From: an uncultured Clostridium sp. | Lineage (GTDB): Bacteria; Bacillota; Clostridia; TANB77; CAG-508 | Length of the DNA: 64,000 nt | Assembly (NCBI GenBank): GCA_948436975.1 | Contig: CAOJJB010000004.1 | Location: 48,858-112,857, forward strand | Direction of reading: 5' to 3' | Part shown: piece by piece, positions 1-9,367 of the stretch | Numbering within the stretch: position 1 is the first letter of the stretch | Layout of the letters: each line of letters starts with the position of its first letter | Notes under the pieces: generated by a model | Told to the model about the DNA's origin: nothing | Databases searched by the model: none | The model's input: only the letters and a program-made list of their open reading frames with translations | Made by a program: the position numbers and the translations under genes

Positions 1-2007
1 TGCTATTATTGATGGTAATAAATCTTTTGAAGAGGCTATTCCTGATAATATTGAAAGTGCAAATTGTATTCCAAAAATTGAATGTATTATAGCAAGTAAT
101 AGTGGAACTCCAAAAAAAATTCCTATTTGTCTAAATAATGCTTGGTTTATCATTCTTTCATCACATCCAATTTTTCTTAATATTGTATATCTTTGTTTAT
201 TATCAGAACTTTCTGTTAGTTGTTTTAATGCTAATATAGCAGAACTTGCAATTAAAAATATTATTCCTAAATATATTGCTATAAATGTTACAATTGTTGC
301 TAACCCTACACTGGCTTCTATTATACTTATTTTAGTTAACCCATCTATTTCAAAACCATTATTATATAAGTTTTGTATAAAAGAAGAATCATCACTTGTA
401 AAATTCTTTTCTATTTCTTCCTTTTCTTCATCTGTATTTGCATTATAATTTGCTGCTAAAAAATATTGTTCTTTCATATCTTCTGTTAAATTACAACTAT
501 CTGGTACTAATAATATTCCTGTATTTGTATGACTTGTTGACATTATAATAAACCCACTTTTACATTCAGTATATTTTGATTTATAGGTTTTACCTTCTAT
601 TTCTATTGTATGATTTCCTTCTTCTAATACTTTATTTCTTATACTTTCCATACTTTCAAAATCACATAACATTATATATTCATCTTCATTCAAACTATAT
701 TCATCTATTCCATATAATTTAGCTACTTTATTATAGTCAGATATTTTTACTATCATTTCTGTTGTATCATATTTTAACATTGGATATATTTGTTTTACTT
801 CTTCTATTTTTTCTCCAAAAAAATTTTCCCAGGTTAAATTAGTTGATGAATATATTGGTATTTCTACTAAATCTTTTAATAAATTAACATTTAGTCCATT
901 GTTTATTAAAGTATTTTGTATTTGTATTTTTGAGTCTTCCCTTTGATCAGGTGTATATATTTTTTCTTTCCCATTTCTAGTAGTTATTTTTTCTGGTAAA
1001 TTTGCTGTTTTATATAAGTTTAAATCTACTGGAGTCATTTCTTTTAAATCTCTTTGCATTGTATTTCTTAAAGCTAAACTTGAAGATAAAATTGTAATTG
1101 TCATAAATAACATTAAACATATAACACTCATACTTATTACTGTTGTATTTATTTTATTATTTATTTGTCTTAATACAAACATATTTGTATTTCTATAATA
1201 TACACTTTTTATTGATTTTATTATGCTTAATATAAAACCTGATAAAGACCAAAATATTAGAATTGTACTTATAATTCCCATTAAAATTGGTGGTAATAGT
1301 TTGTCTGCTGTAGTTAATGTATGTATATCAGCTGTTACTTTCCAATAAGCATATCCAAGTATTATGCAACCTATTACAAATACTAATATAGAAATTATTG
1401 GATTTTTTATTTTAACTGTTTCATTTTTCTTTATGGCATTTAATAAATTTATTAATTTGTATCTTGAAATACTCATTGTATTAAATATCATTACTGCTAA
1501 ATACATTACTGCAAAATATATACATGTTTTTATACAAGCTTCTTTTGAAAATACAAATTCAAAATTACTCATATCAGCTTCAAACATTTTACCTACAAGT
1601 ATTGTCATAAATTGTGATGCAAATATTCCTATAATAATTCCTATAACAAGTGATATTATCCCTACAAATATTGTTTCTATTAGTATAATTTTTGATATTT
1701 GCCTTTTCCCCATTCCAAGTGTCATATATATTCCAAATTCTTTTTTTCTTCTATTAATTAAAAAATTATTTGCATAAACTATTAGTAATCCTAATATTAC
1801 TGCTACAAAAACTGATACCATACCCAGCATATCTATCATAAGTTTTATAATTTCTCTTTGAGATTTTGATATTTCAAACATTGCTTGTTGACTATCTAAT
1901 GAGTTAAACATATAGAAAATTGCTACACCTAACACTAATGTTAAAAAATATATAGCATAGTCTTTAAAACTCTTTTTTATGTTTTCTAATGATAATTTAA
2001 ATAACAT
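1..2007 (-). CDS. BceB/FtsX-like ABC transporter permease (3' end outside window)
   Basis: Open for 669 codons from the ATG at 2007 to the window edge, so the C-terminus is missing. The start overlaps the end of the ATPase gene by 11 bases, so the two are translationally coupled. The protein begins with a short cytoplasmic stretch and a membrane segment, then an FtsX-type block (NNFLINRRKKEFGIYMTLGM, about residues 80-100). A large extracellular region follows, then a second FtsX block near the edge (RYTILRKIGCDERMINQAL). This layout of two FtsX domains around a long loop is that of the bacitracin-type (BceB/VraG) permeases, which remove cell-wall-active peptides. The substrate is not deducible. 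Its promoter carries a site shared with the two-component operon at 8.3-10.7 kb. Confidence 0.85.
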   Translation of the reverse strand, partial: MLFKLSLENIKKSFKDYAIYFLTLVLGVAIFYMFNSLDSQQAMFEISKSQREIIKLMIDMLGMVSVFVAVILGLLIVYANNFLINRRKKEFGIYMTLGMGKRQISKIILIETIFVGIISLVIGIIIGIFASQFMTILVGKMFEADMSNFEFVFSKEACIKTCIYFAVMYLAVMIFNTMSISRYKLINLLNAIKKNETVKIKNPIISILVFVIGCIILGYAYWKVTADIHTLTTADKLLPPILMGIISTILIFWSLSGFILSIIKSIKSVYYRNTNMFVLRQINNKINTTVISMSVICLMLFMTITILSSSLALRNTMQRDLKEMTPVDLNLYKTANLPEKITTRNGKEKIYTPDQREDSKIQIQNTLINNGLNVNLLKDLVEIPIYSSTNLTWENFFGEKIEEVKQIYPMLKYDTTEMIVKISDYNKVAKLYGIDEYSLNEDEYIMLCDFESMESIRNKVLEEGNHTIEIEGKTYKSKYTECKSGFIIMSTSHTNTGILLVPDSCNLTEDMKEQYFLAANYNANTDEEKEEIEKNFTSDDSSFIQNLYNNGFEIDGLTKISIIEASVGLATIVTFIAIYLGIIFLIASSAILALKQLTESSDNKQRYTILRKIGCDERMINQALFRQIGIFFGVPLLLAIIHSIFGIQFALSILSGIASSKDLLPSIIA

Positions 2008-2764
2008 TGTTTAACTCACCCCCAAGAAGTGTCTGTACTTCAATTATTTTTTCAAAAAATTGTTTTCTTGTATCATTTCCTTTTATAAGTTCATTAAATA
2101 TTTTTCCATCTTTAATAAAAATAATTCTTTCTGCATAACTTGCTGTAAATGCATCATGTGTAACCATAAGAATTGTAGCATTTAATTTTTGGTTTAGGTA
2201 TTCAAAAGTTCCTAATAATTGTCTTGCTGATTTAGAATCTAAAGCCCCTGTTGGTTCATCAGCTAATATTATTTTTGGATTTGTTATAATTGCTCGTGCA
2301 GATGCAATTCTTTGTTTTTGGCCTCCTGATACTTGATATGGATATTTATTTAATATATCTGCTATTCCAAGATCTTTTGCTATACTAGTAACTTTTTGAT
2401 TAATTTGAGTTGGATTTACTTTTTGTATAGTTAATGCTAAAGCAATATTCTCATATGCAGTTAAAGTGTCTAATAAATTAAAATCTTGAAATATAAATCC
2501 TAGTTCTTCTCTTCTAAATTTATTTAAATTATTTCCTTTTAATTTTGTTATATCTAATCCATTAATTATAATATGTCCTGAACTTACTTTATCAATTGTA
2601 GATATACAGTTTAAAAGTGTAGTTTTTCCTGAACCGCTTGCTCCCATTATTCCTACAAATTCTTTAGTTTCTACTTTAAAACTAATATTATCTATTGCTT
2701 TTGTTAAGCTAGATTTATTTCCATAGTATTTTTCAATATTCTTGACTTCTAATACATTACTCAT
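1997..2764 (-). CDS. ABC transporter ATP-binding protein, BceA/LolD-like
   Basis: A 255-residue nucleotide-binding subunit partnering the FtsX-type permease immediately downstream. Walker A is GASGSGKTT (about residues 40-48), the signature is VSGGQKQR, and Walker B is ILADEPTGALDS, whose PTGALDS is typical of the MacB/BceA/LolD branch. Length is normal for the family. The start at 2764 has an AAGGAGA ribosome site 6 bases away. The gene is first in its two-gene operon and lies about 75 bases downstream of a TTACA-N4-TGTAA inverted repeat, the kind of site bound by BceR-type regulators. Likely role: energising export or removal of an antimicrobial peptide under two-component control. Confidence 0.92.
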   Translation of the reverse strand: MSNVLEVKNIEKYYGNKSSLTKAIDNISFKVETKEFVGIMGASGSGKTTLLNCISTIDKVSSGHIIINGLDITKLKGNNLNKFRREELGFIFQDFNLLDTLTAYENIALALTIQKVNPTQINQKVTSIAKDLGIADILNKYPYQVSGGQKQRIASARAIITNPKIILADEPTGALDSKSARQLLGTFEYLNQKLNATILMVTHDAFTASYAERIIFIKDGKIFNELIKGNDTRKQFFEKIIEVQTLLGGELNNVI

Positions 2765-2820
2765 AATATTCTCCTTTCATTTTATACTTTTATTATAGAA
2801 TATTTTATTTTTTTGTAACA

Positions 2821-2859
2821 TCGATTTACATTACAATAACCTTACATTTCTGTAAGGTT
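2821..2859 (-). promoter_or_regulatory. BceR-like operator of the ABC exporter operon
   Basis: Positions 2838-2859 are a perfect inverted repeat with 9-base arms (AACCTTACA / TGTAAGGTT) around TTTC. It contains the TTACA-N4-TGTAA core known for BceR-type response regulators. The 39-base block 2821-2859 matches 10727-10765 at 33 positions. A candidate -10 (TATAAT, complement of 2792-2797) has only a poor -35 (TGTTAC) 17 bases upstream. This fits an activator bound just upstream of the -35. Confidence 0.65.
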
Positions 2860-2887
2860 ATAATTAGTATAGATAATTCTATAAAAT

Positions 2888-4729
2888 TTATTTTTTTACT
2901 TTCAATAATCTTAATGCATTTATTATTGCTATTACAGAAACACCAACATCAGCAAAAACAGCTTCCCACATTGTTGACATTCCCCAAGCACTTAAAATTA
3001 AAACACCAACTTTAATAGAAATAGCAAATATTATATTTTCTTTAACAATTCGCATTGTTTTTTTAGATAGCTTTATAACATTTACTATTTTAGATGGTTC
3101 ATCTGTCATTATAACAATATCTGCTGCTTCTATTGCGGCATCTGATCCCACTCCTCCCATAGCAATTCCTATATCTGCTAATGCTAAAACTGGTGCATCA
3201 TTTATACCATCTCCTACAAAAGCAAGTTTGCCTTTTTTAGATGTTTGTTTTAATAAATTTTCAACTTTTTCTACTTTACCATCTGGTAATAATTCTGTAT
3301 ATACTTTATCTAATTTTAATTTGTTTGATACGTTTTCTCCTACTTGCTTTTTATCTCCTGTTAACATTATTGTTTGTTTTATATTATTACTTTTTAAATT
3401 TTGAATTGTGCTTTTTGAATCACTTTTTATTTTATCTGCAATTAAAATATATCCAGCATATTTTCCATCTATAGCTGTATATAAGATTGTTCCTATTTTA
3501 TCGCATTTTATAAAATTAATTTGTTTTTCCTTCATTAATTTTTCATTTCCTACTAAAACTTCTTGTTTATCAATAGTTGCCATAATTCCTAATCCTGATA
3601 ATTCTTTTGTTTTAATAATTTGTTTTTCATCAATTTTTTCATTATAAGCTTTTTTTAAAGATATAGATATAGGATGATTTGAATAGTTTTCAGCATATGC
3701 TACTGTTTTTAGTAATTCTTCATCTGTTATTCCTATTGCTTTTATTTCTTGTACTTCAAAAATTCCTTCTGTTAATGTTCCAGTTTTATCAAATACTACT
3801 ATCTCAGTATTAGATAATTGTTCTAAATAGTTACTTCCTTTTATTAATATACCCATTTTTGATGCTGCACCTATACCTCCAAAAAAGCTTAATGGTATTG
3901 ATATAACTAGTGCACAAGGACAAGATACTACAAGGAATGATAAAGATCTATATAACCAGTCTAAAAAACTTGTTTCTTTTATAATAATTGGTGGTACTAT
4001 AAAAAGAGCTAATGCAATTATTACTACTGTTGGTGTATAATATCGTGCAAATTTACTAATAAAGTTTTCTGATTTAGATTTCTTACTACTTGCATTTTCA
4101 ACTAAATCTAATATTTTACTTACAGTTGATTTGCCATATTCTTTAGATACTTCTATTTTTATCAAACTTGTTAAATTTATTGAGCCACTCAAAACTTCTT
4201 CACCTAAATTGATTTCTTGTGGTAATGCTTCTCCTGTTAATGCTTTAGTATCTAAGTTTGTATTGCCTTCTACTATTTTACCATCTAAAGGAACTTTTTC
4301 ACCTGGCTTTACTATAATTATTTCTCCTACTTTTACATCATCTGGATTTACTTTTACAATTTCATTATTTCTTTCTACATTTGCAAAATCAGGTCTTATA
4401 TCCATTAAATTAGCTATTGATTTTCTTGATTTATCAACTGCATAACTTTGAAATAATTCTCCTATTTGATAAAATAACATTACTGCAACTGCTTCTGGAA
4501 ATTCTCCAACTCCAAAAGCACCAATTGTTGCAACTGACATTAAAAAATTTTCATCAAAAATTTTACCTCTAAAAATATTTCTTATTGCTTTTTTTAAAAT
4601 GTCTAAACCAACAATAATATAAGATATAATAAATAGTACATTATTTATTAATTCATTATTAAACTTTATTATAATTGAAATTAAAAATATCATAAGTGAT
4701 ATTAGGATTTTAATTCCTCTTTTTTTCAT
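2888..4729 (-). CDS. cadA: Heavy-metal-translocating P-type ATPase (Cd/Zn/Pb exporter)
   Basis: A 613-residue P1B ATPase that exports soft divalent cations using ATP. Visible motifs: actuator TGEALP, metal-site CPC within SCPCAL, phosphorylation site DKTGTLTEG, the NHPI nucleotide-binding motif and the hinge GDGINDAPVLA. CPC with this C-terminus (SDAAIEAADIVIMTD) fits the Cd/Zn/Pb subgroup better than copper pumps. It has no N-terminal metal-binding domain. That domain is a separate 73-residue protein encoded 12 bases upstream, so what is one polypeptide in classical CadA is split here. Third gene of the cadC-like/HMA/cadA operon. Confidence 0.93.
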   Translation of the reverse strand: MKKRGIKILISLMIFLISIIIKFNNELINNVLFIISYIIVGLDILKKAIRNIFRGKIFDENFLMSVATIGAFGVGEFPEAVAVMLFYQIGELFQSYAVDKSRKSIANLMDIRPDFANVERNNEIVKVNPDDVKVGEIIIVKPGEKVPLDGKIVEGNTNLDTKALTGEALPQEINLGEEVLSGSINLTSLIKIEVSKEYGKSTVSKILDLVENASSKKSKSENFISKFARYYTPTVVIIALALFIVPPIIIKETSFLDWLYRSLSFLVVSCPCALVISIPLSFFGGIGAASKMGILIKGSNYLEQLSNTEIVVFDKTGTLTEGIFEVQEIKAIGITDEELLKTVAYAENYSNHPISISLKKAYNEKIDEKQIIKTKELSGLGIMATIDKQEVLVGNEKLMKEKQINFIKCDKIGTILYTAIDGKYAGYILIADKIKSDSKSTIQNLKSNNIKQTIMLTGDKKQVGENVSNKLKLDKVYTELLPDGKVEKVENLLKQTSKKGKLAFVGDGINDAPVLALADIGIAMGGVGSDAAIEAADIVIMTDEPSKIVNVIKLSKKTMRIVKENIIFAISIKVGVLILSAWGMSTMWEAVFADVGVSVIAIINALRLLKVKK

Positions 4730-4741
4730 TAGTTTTTCCTC

Positions 4742-4963
4742 CTAAATTTCTTCTATTATTACATCTGGTTCTTCTTTTTTTATAACTTTTTTTATTTTTT
4801 CAATTATTTCTTCTTTTTTTTCTATATTACATTCGATTTCCATTTTTTCTGACATAAAATTTATATTTGCATTTTCTATTCCTTCTATTTTTTGTATTAG
4901 TCTTTCTAAATTGTTTGCACAATTTGCACAGTCTAATCCTTTTATTTTAAATTTATTTTTCAT
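4742..4963 (-). CDS. Stand-alone heavy-metal-associated (HMA) domain protein
   Basis: A 73-residue ferredoxin-like metal-binding protein. The loop reads GLDCANCANNLE (residues 9-20), with the CxxC pair that binds Zn, Cd or Cu. It lies between the ArsR-family regulator and the CadA-type ATPase, and the ATPase lacks its own HMA domain. The inferred role is metal delivery to, or regulation of, that pump. It could be called CopZ-like by fold, but the context argues for Cd/Zn. The start at 4963 has a GGAG ribosome site. Confidence 0.88.
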   Translation of the reverse strand: MKNKFKIKGLDCANCANNLERLIQKIEGIENANINFMSEKMEIECNIEKKEEIIEKIKKVIKKEEPDVIIEEI

Positions 4964-4984
4964 AACTTTTCTCCTCCATAAATC

Positions 4985-5347
4985 CTATTTTCTATGTTCT
5001 ATATATTGAACACCAATTTCAAATACTTGTTTTACATGTTCATCATCTAACATATAAAAAACTTCTTTACCTGATTTTCTACATTTAACAATTCCACTTC
5101 TTCTTAAAGTTCCTAATTGATGTGAAATAGAAGATTTACTCATACCAAGTACATTTGCTATATCACATACACACATTTCATTTTGATCTAAAGCAAATAA
5201 AATTTTAACTCTTGTTGTGTCCCCAACAATTTTAAAAAACTCAGCTAATTTATTAAAAGTATCTTCTTCTAACATATTTTTTGAAGTCTTATCAACTACT
5301 GTTTTATGAATTACATTACAATCACATACAAATTCATTTTTTGACAT
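4985..5347 (-). CDS. cadC: ArsR/SmtB-family metal-sensing repressor (CadC-like)
   Basis: A 120-residue winged-helix repressor. The recognition region MCVCDIANVLGMSKSSISHQ contains the CVC motif (Cys59, Cys61) of the alpha-3N metal site. The N-terminal arm adds Cys8 and Cys10, the same Cys arrangement as CadC, which binds Cd, Pb or Bi and releases DNA. Length matches CadC (about 122). It is the first gene of its operon and should autoregulate: two ArsR-type operator candidates lie at 5418-5431, inside the promoter spacer, and at 5385-5398. Function is well supported by family and context; the exact metal is inferred. Confidence 0.9.
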   Translation of the reverse strand: MSKNEFVCDCNVIHKTVVDKTSKNMLEEDTFNKLAEFFKIVGDTTRVKILFALDQNEMCVCDIANVLGMSKSSISHQLGTLRRSGIVKCRKSGKEVFYMLDDEHVKQVFEIGVQYIEHRK

Positions 5348-5384
5348 TATTTCCTCCTTGTTTATTTTACTTTAATAATATAAT

Positions 5385-5439
5385 TGAATAATCGCTCAAC
5401 TATAATTACATTATATGTGAATATATACTCAACTGTCAA
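5385..5439 (-). promoter_or_regulatory. cad operon promoter with two ArsR-type operators
   Basis: Minus-strand promoter TTGACA (complement of 5434-5439), 18-base spacer, TATAAT (complement of 5410-5415), a near-ideal sigma-A promoter. The spacer holds TGAGTATATATTCA (5418-5431), a 14-base near-palindrome. A second TGAG-N6-TTCA element lies at 5385-5398, 33 bases away, about three helical turns. Both resemble SmtB/CadC operators, so repression by the first gene product is the expected control. Confidence 0.7.
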
Positions 5440-5485
5440 TAGTTTTTTGTTTAATTTATAAAATAGTATATTTTATATAAAAATA

Positions 5486-5528
5486 AAAACCACAAACTGA
5501 CTAAATTTTATTACAGTTTATGGTTTTT
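5486..5528 (-). terminator. Hairpin terminator after the first Na/Ca antiporter
   Basis: Stem AAAAACCACAAACTG / CAGTTTATGGTTTTT with one mismatch around a 13-base loop. It lies just beyond the stop codon at 5550 and has A/T tracts on both sides, so it may work in either direction. Confidence 0.7.
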
Positions 5529-5549
5529 AAAATTATATTTAATTTTGTT

Positions 5550-6506
5550 TTATATCATAAATAAATTCATCATGTAAAAAATATATAATAACAAATATAT
5601 AAAGCCATTTGCTTTACTCATTTGATTTTTTGGTGGAATAAAAGGAAACAAAGCTAATATTACAGTTCCAATTATTAAAATAGTTAAATCTCTATTATAA
5701 CTTAAATTATATATAATTGGGTTAATTATTGAAGATACTCCTACAATTAATAACATATTAAAAATGCAAGATCCTAGTATATTTCCAATTGCAATATCAC
5801 TTTTTCTTTTTAGAGCAGCTGAAACACTTGTTACTAATTCTGGTAGGCTTGTTCCTATTGCAAGTATTGTTACACTTATTATTTTTTCACTTAAATTAAA
5901 AAACTCTGCTACTTTTACTGCATTATCTACACTTAAATCTCCACCTATTTTTAATGATATAATTCCTAATATTATAAATATAATATCTTTAAATGTTGAT
6001 GTTTCTTTTGTTTGCGTATTTTCTGAATGTTCATCATCTTTGTCGAATTCATCACCTTTAAATGCTATAACTATTGTATAAATTATAAATAATGCAAATA
6101 AAACACTTAAAATAATTCCATCAATTCTTGAAACATCTTGTCCTATATTACATATGAATATAAATATAATAGATATACCTAAGCACATTGGTATTTCTAT
6201 TAATTTTGTTTCTTTTTTAAATGCAATTGGATTTAATATTGCAGATACTCCTAAAATTAAAAATAAATTACAAATATTACTTCCTAATACATTTCCAATA
6301 GCCATATCGGAATGACCTTCTAGTGCAGATGTTATGCTTACAAATAATTCTGGCATTGATGTACCTATTGAAATAATTGTTAATCCTATTATTATTTCTG
6401 GTATATGAAATTTTTTAGCTATATTGCTAGCTCCATCTACTAAAAAATCGGCTCCTTTAATAAGTAATATAAAACCAAATATTATTAAAACTACTGATAT
6501 GAACAT
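5550..6506 (-). CDS. Calcium/sodium antiporter, CaCA (YrbG-like) family
   Basis: A 318-residue membrane protein made of two homologous halves, each with the alpha-repeat signature of cation/Ca2+ exchangers: GTSMPELFVSITSALEGHSD and GNVLGSNICNLFLILG in the first, GTSLPELVTSVSAALKRKSD and GNILGSCIFNMLLIVG in the second. The acidic residues in PEL form the ion site. About ten membrane segments are expected, with an acidic cytoplasmic loop near residues 150-165. It exchanges Ca2+ for Na+ or H+ at the cell membrane. It is monocistronic with its own terminator. A paralogue about as long lies at 11476-12414, so the two-component operon sits between two copies. Confidence 0.92.
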   Translation of the reverse strand: MFISVVLIIFGFILLIKGADFLVDGASNIAKKFHIPEIIIGLTIISIGTSMPELFVSITSALEGHSDMAIGNVLGSNICNLFLILGVSAILNPIAFKKETKLIEIPMCLGISIIFIFICNIGQDVSRIDGIILSVLFALFIIYTIVIAFKGDEFDKDDEHSENTQTKETSTFKDIIFIILGIISLKIGGDLSVDNAVKVAEFFNLSEKIISVTILAIGTSLPELVTSVSAALKRKSDIAIGNILGSCIFNMLLIVGVSSIINPIIYNLSYNRDLTILIIGTVILALFPFIPPKNQMSKANGFIYLLLYIFYMMNLFMI

Positions 6507-6653
6507 AATACGTATACTCCTTTTATAATTAATATGTTTGATAACAACAATATCATAATTTTATAATTTCATCAATAGTTATAATTCTATTTCTATAATC
6601 AAATTTTTATTTATAGAATTAATATTATATTTATAGTATATTTGTGCTTAAAA

Positions 6654-7400
6654 TTATTCAATCTTTAAGCCACCATCTACTCTTATTATTTCACCATCAA
6701 TGTAACGTGCTTTGTCAGATGCTAAAAATAGCACAATTTCAGCTATTTCTTCAGGTTCTGCAAAGCGTTTTAATAACGTTTTTTCTCTTTCTTCTTTTAA
6801 AAAACTTTTAGATAAATCTTCATTCATTTCTGATTCTACCCAGCCTGGTGCAACTGCATTAACATTTACATATGGTGCAAATTGAATAGCCAAATTTTTA
6901 GTTAAATTAATAAGACCTGCTTTTGATGCATCATAATCAATACTTTCAGGATAAATTGTATCAATTCCATTTGTTGATGATATATTAATTATTTTTCCAT
7001 ATTGTTTTTCTTTCATATAATTTCCAGCATATTTAGAAACTAAAAAAACTCCAATTAAATTTGTATTTAATGTATCATGCCAATCTCTAACTTCTCTATC
7101 ATTAAACTCCATATCAATAGCAATTCCAGCATTATTTACAACTACATCTATTTTTCCAAATTCTTTTATAATTTTTTCAATCATACTTTTTACTTGTTTA
7201 TCATTTGATACATCTGCCTGAATACATAAACATTTATTACCATAGCTTGAAATAATTTCAGTAATTACTTCTGCTTCTTTTGTATTACTTTTATAGTTAA
7301 TTATTACATTTGCACCTTCTTTTGCAAATTTAACTGCAATACTTCTTCCTATTCCTCTTGAAGATCCTGTTACTAAAACTACTTTATTTTTAAAATTCAT
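6654..7400 (-). CDS. SDR-family oxidoreductase (FabG-like)
   Basis: A 248-residue short-chain dehydrogenase. It has the cofactor loop TGSSRGIG (about 11-18), NNAG, the catalytic Ser of NISSTNG, and the YxxxK pair in DYDASKAG. The C-terminal IDGEIIRVDGG is close to FabG, but a bona fide fabG lies in the fatty-acid operon at 36.7 kb, so this is probably a paralogue acting on another substrate, unknown here. It is the last gene of the two-component operon, overlapping the preceding unknown gene by 11 bases. This suggests an envelope or stress-related modification rather than bulk fatty-acid synthesis. Confidence 0.85.
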   Translation of the reverse strand: MNFKNKVVLVTGSSRGIGRSIAVKFAKEGANVIINYKSNTKEAEVITEIISSYGNKCLCIQADVSNDKQVKSMIEKIIKEFGKIDVVVNNAGIAIDMEFNDREVRDWHDTLNTNLIGVFLVSKYAGNYMKEKQYGKIINISSTNGIDTIYPESIDYDASKAGLINLTKNLAIQFAPYVNVNAVAPGWVESEMNEDLSKSFLKEEREKTLLKRFAEPEEIAEIVLFLASDKARYIDGEIIRVDGGLKIE

Positions 7401-8331
7401 TTATATCACCTTCCGAATTTAATTTTTGAGCATATGTATCTAAAATATAATCAAAATAATTATTATATTGCTCAACAATCTCTTTATTACAATTAACAAT
7501 TCCTAAAGAATACTCATCATCATATGTGTCTTTATATACACAATCTTCATATATAATTATTCCATCTCTTAATTTATTTATTATATTTGGTTCTTTTTCA
7601 ATCAATTTATTTTTATCTATAAAATACATTTTATAATTAGATGATATATTATTTAATAAAATCTTAAAAAAGTAGTTAGATTTCATTAATTTTAATTCTG
7701 CTGGTGTAAGTATAAATATATCTATTATATTTTTATTATTTTTTACATCTATTAATTTTTCTGTAAGATAATTTATTTCTTTTACAGAATCATCATATAC
7801 TTTGGTGCTGTAAAAACTTATATATTTATTACTACTATTAGTTCTATTCATTTTAGATAACCAAAAATAAGTTTCATTTATTGATTCAAATTTAAAAGTC
7901 CAATCTTCTGGTTTTAATTTTATTTCAGTCAAATCATATATTAATCTATTGTAATTATTATGATTATTTATTAATTCATCAACTTTTTTATTAAAAATAC
8001 TATATATTCCTTTTCTATATAGATATTCTTTTTGAACATTAGAATATATATTATTATCATTAACTAAGTTAGTAATAATATAATTTATTAACAATTTTTC
8101 TTTATTAATTATATATTTTTCATTACTAATTAATATAATTGGAATATTGATATCTAAATTTTCATTTTCAAAATCATTATTTTCATTTATATATATAATA
8201 TTTGTTATGTCTTTTTTTATTATATCTAAGTTTTTTACTATTTCAAATTCTATTTTTTCAATATTCATATAATAAATTAAAGCATTTACTAAATTATTTT
8301 CTTTATTACTTTTAATAAGTATTTTTGCCAT
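7390..8331 (-). CDS. Protein of unknown function in the two-component operon
   Basis: A 313-residue soluble-looking protein, rich in Asn, Ile, Lys and Tyr, with no signal peptide or clear membrane segment. I do not recognise a family. The N-terminal 110 residues look like alternating strands and helices (KILIKSNKENNLVNALIYYM, then IPIILISNEKYI), which could be a receiver-like or Rossmann-like fold. The C-terminal half has conserved-looking Trp and Tyr residues (LKPEDWTFKF, ETYFWLSKMNRTN). The start at 8331 lies inside the end of the kinase gene (20-base overlap) and has a GGAGG ribosome site, so it is co-translated with the sensor kinase. A role in signal output or in the SDR reaction is plausible but unproven. 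Confidence 0.75.
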   Translation of the reverse strand: MAKILIKSNKENNLVNALIYYMNIEKIEFEIVKNLDIIKKDITNIIYINENNDFENENLDINIPIILISNEKYIINKEKLLINYIITNLVNDNNIYSNVQKEYLYRKGIYSIFNKKVDELINNHNNYNRLIYDLTEIKLKPEDWTFKFESINETYFWLSKMNRTNSSNKYISFYSTKVYDDSVKEINYLTEKLIDVKNNKNIIDIFILTPAELKLMKSNYFFKILLNNISSNYKMYFIDKNKLIEKEPNIINKLRDGIIIYEDCVYKDTYDDEYSLGIVNCNKEIVEQYNNYFDYILDTYAQKLNSEGDINEF

Positions 8332-9367
8332 AAAATTCCTCCTTTAAATTATTTAAAAAATTGGTATGACTATTTTTAGGAAAGATTATTTTTACTTCTG
8401 TTCCTTCATTTTCTATTGAATTCAATTCTAAACCAATTTGCAATTTATTACATAATTTTTTACATAAAAATAATCCTATTCCTGTAGATTTTTTTCCATT
8501 AATTCTACCATTACTTCCTGTAAAACCTTTTTCAAATACTCTAGCTATCTCTCCTTTTTTTATTCCTATTCCATTATCTTTTATATATAAAACAACATTA
8601 TCTTTCATTTCTTTACTAAATATAATTATCTCACTGTTATTTTTATTTGAATATTTTATACTATTTATAATAATTTGATTTAAGATAAATATTATCCATT
8701 TACTGTCTGTATATACTTCTAGATTTATTTCTTTTATAATTACTTTTATTTTTAAAGATATCAATTGATTTTTATTTTTATTTATAACATTATTTATAAT
8801 TTCTTGTAAATTTATTTTTCTTATTATATAATCTTTTTCAACATTGTTACTTCTAGCATAAAAAAGAGCTTGTTCTGTATAATCTTCTATTTTATCTAAT
8901 TCTTCATTTATACTCTTAGTTGTTTCATTCTTATTGTTTTCAGCTATTAATTTACTTGTTGCTATTGGAATTTTTACTTCATGTATCCAAAGTTCTATAT
9001 AGTCTTTATATTCTTCTTGTAAGTGTTTATAATAATTTACATTATCTAACATTGACTTATTACTATCTTGTAATATTGATTTTAAAATTTTTCCTTCTAA
9101 AAATTGAGCATCATTAATAATTTCTGTTATTAAATATTTTTTATCAAGTTCATTTAATTCGTTTTCTAAATCTGTATAATAGCTTTTCTTTATACAAAAC
9201 TCAATAATTAATCCTACAAAATATACTAATATTATACTAAATGGTATATATATTTTTATTAATGTATCTAAATCATATATCATTAATAAAATTTCAATAG
9301 TAGATAATGCAAATAATATTAAAAAAATATTTATAATTTTATCTTTTATAAAGTTAATAAAATTCAT
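8312..9367 (-). CDS. BceS-like intramembrane-sensing histidine kinase
   Basis: A 351-residue sensor kinase. Two membrane helices (about 10-30 and 38-58) are joined by a very short outside loop, the layout of intramembrane-sensing kinases that detect flux through a partner BceAB transporter rather than a ligand. The H-box is ELWIHEVKIPIATSKL (phospho-His129), the N-box ILNQIIINSIKYSNKN, then DNGIGIKKGEIARVFEKGF and STGIGLFL for ATP binding. Its start overlaps the regulator stop in an ATGA arrangement. The partner transporter is probably the exporter at 1-2764, whose promoter carries the same operator as this operon. Confidence 0.92.
   Translation of the reverse strand: MNFINFIKDKIINIFLILFALSTIEILLMIYDLDTLIKIYIPFSIILVYFVGLIIEFCIKKSYYTDLENELNELDKKYLITEIINDAQFLEGKILKSILQDSNKSMLDNVNYYKHLQEEYKDYIELWIHEVKIPIATSKLIAENNKNETTKSINEELDKIEDYTEQALFYARSNNVEKDYIIRKINLQEIINNVINKNKNQLISLKIKVIIKEINLEVYTDSKWIIFILNQIIINSIKYSNKNNSEIIIFSKEMKDNVVLYIKDNGIGIKKGEIARVFEKGFTGSNGRINGKKSTGIGLFLCKKLCNKLQIGLELNSIENEGTEVKIIFPKNSHTNFLNNLKEEFYGKNTY

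Noticed and set aside
1364-1777. Open plus-strand frame opposite the ABC permease
   Set aside because: It is the complement of a clearly conserved FtsX-type coding sequence and has no ribosome site; similar shadow frames opposite other genes were dropped for the same reason.
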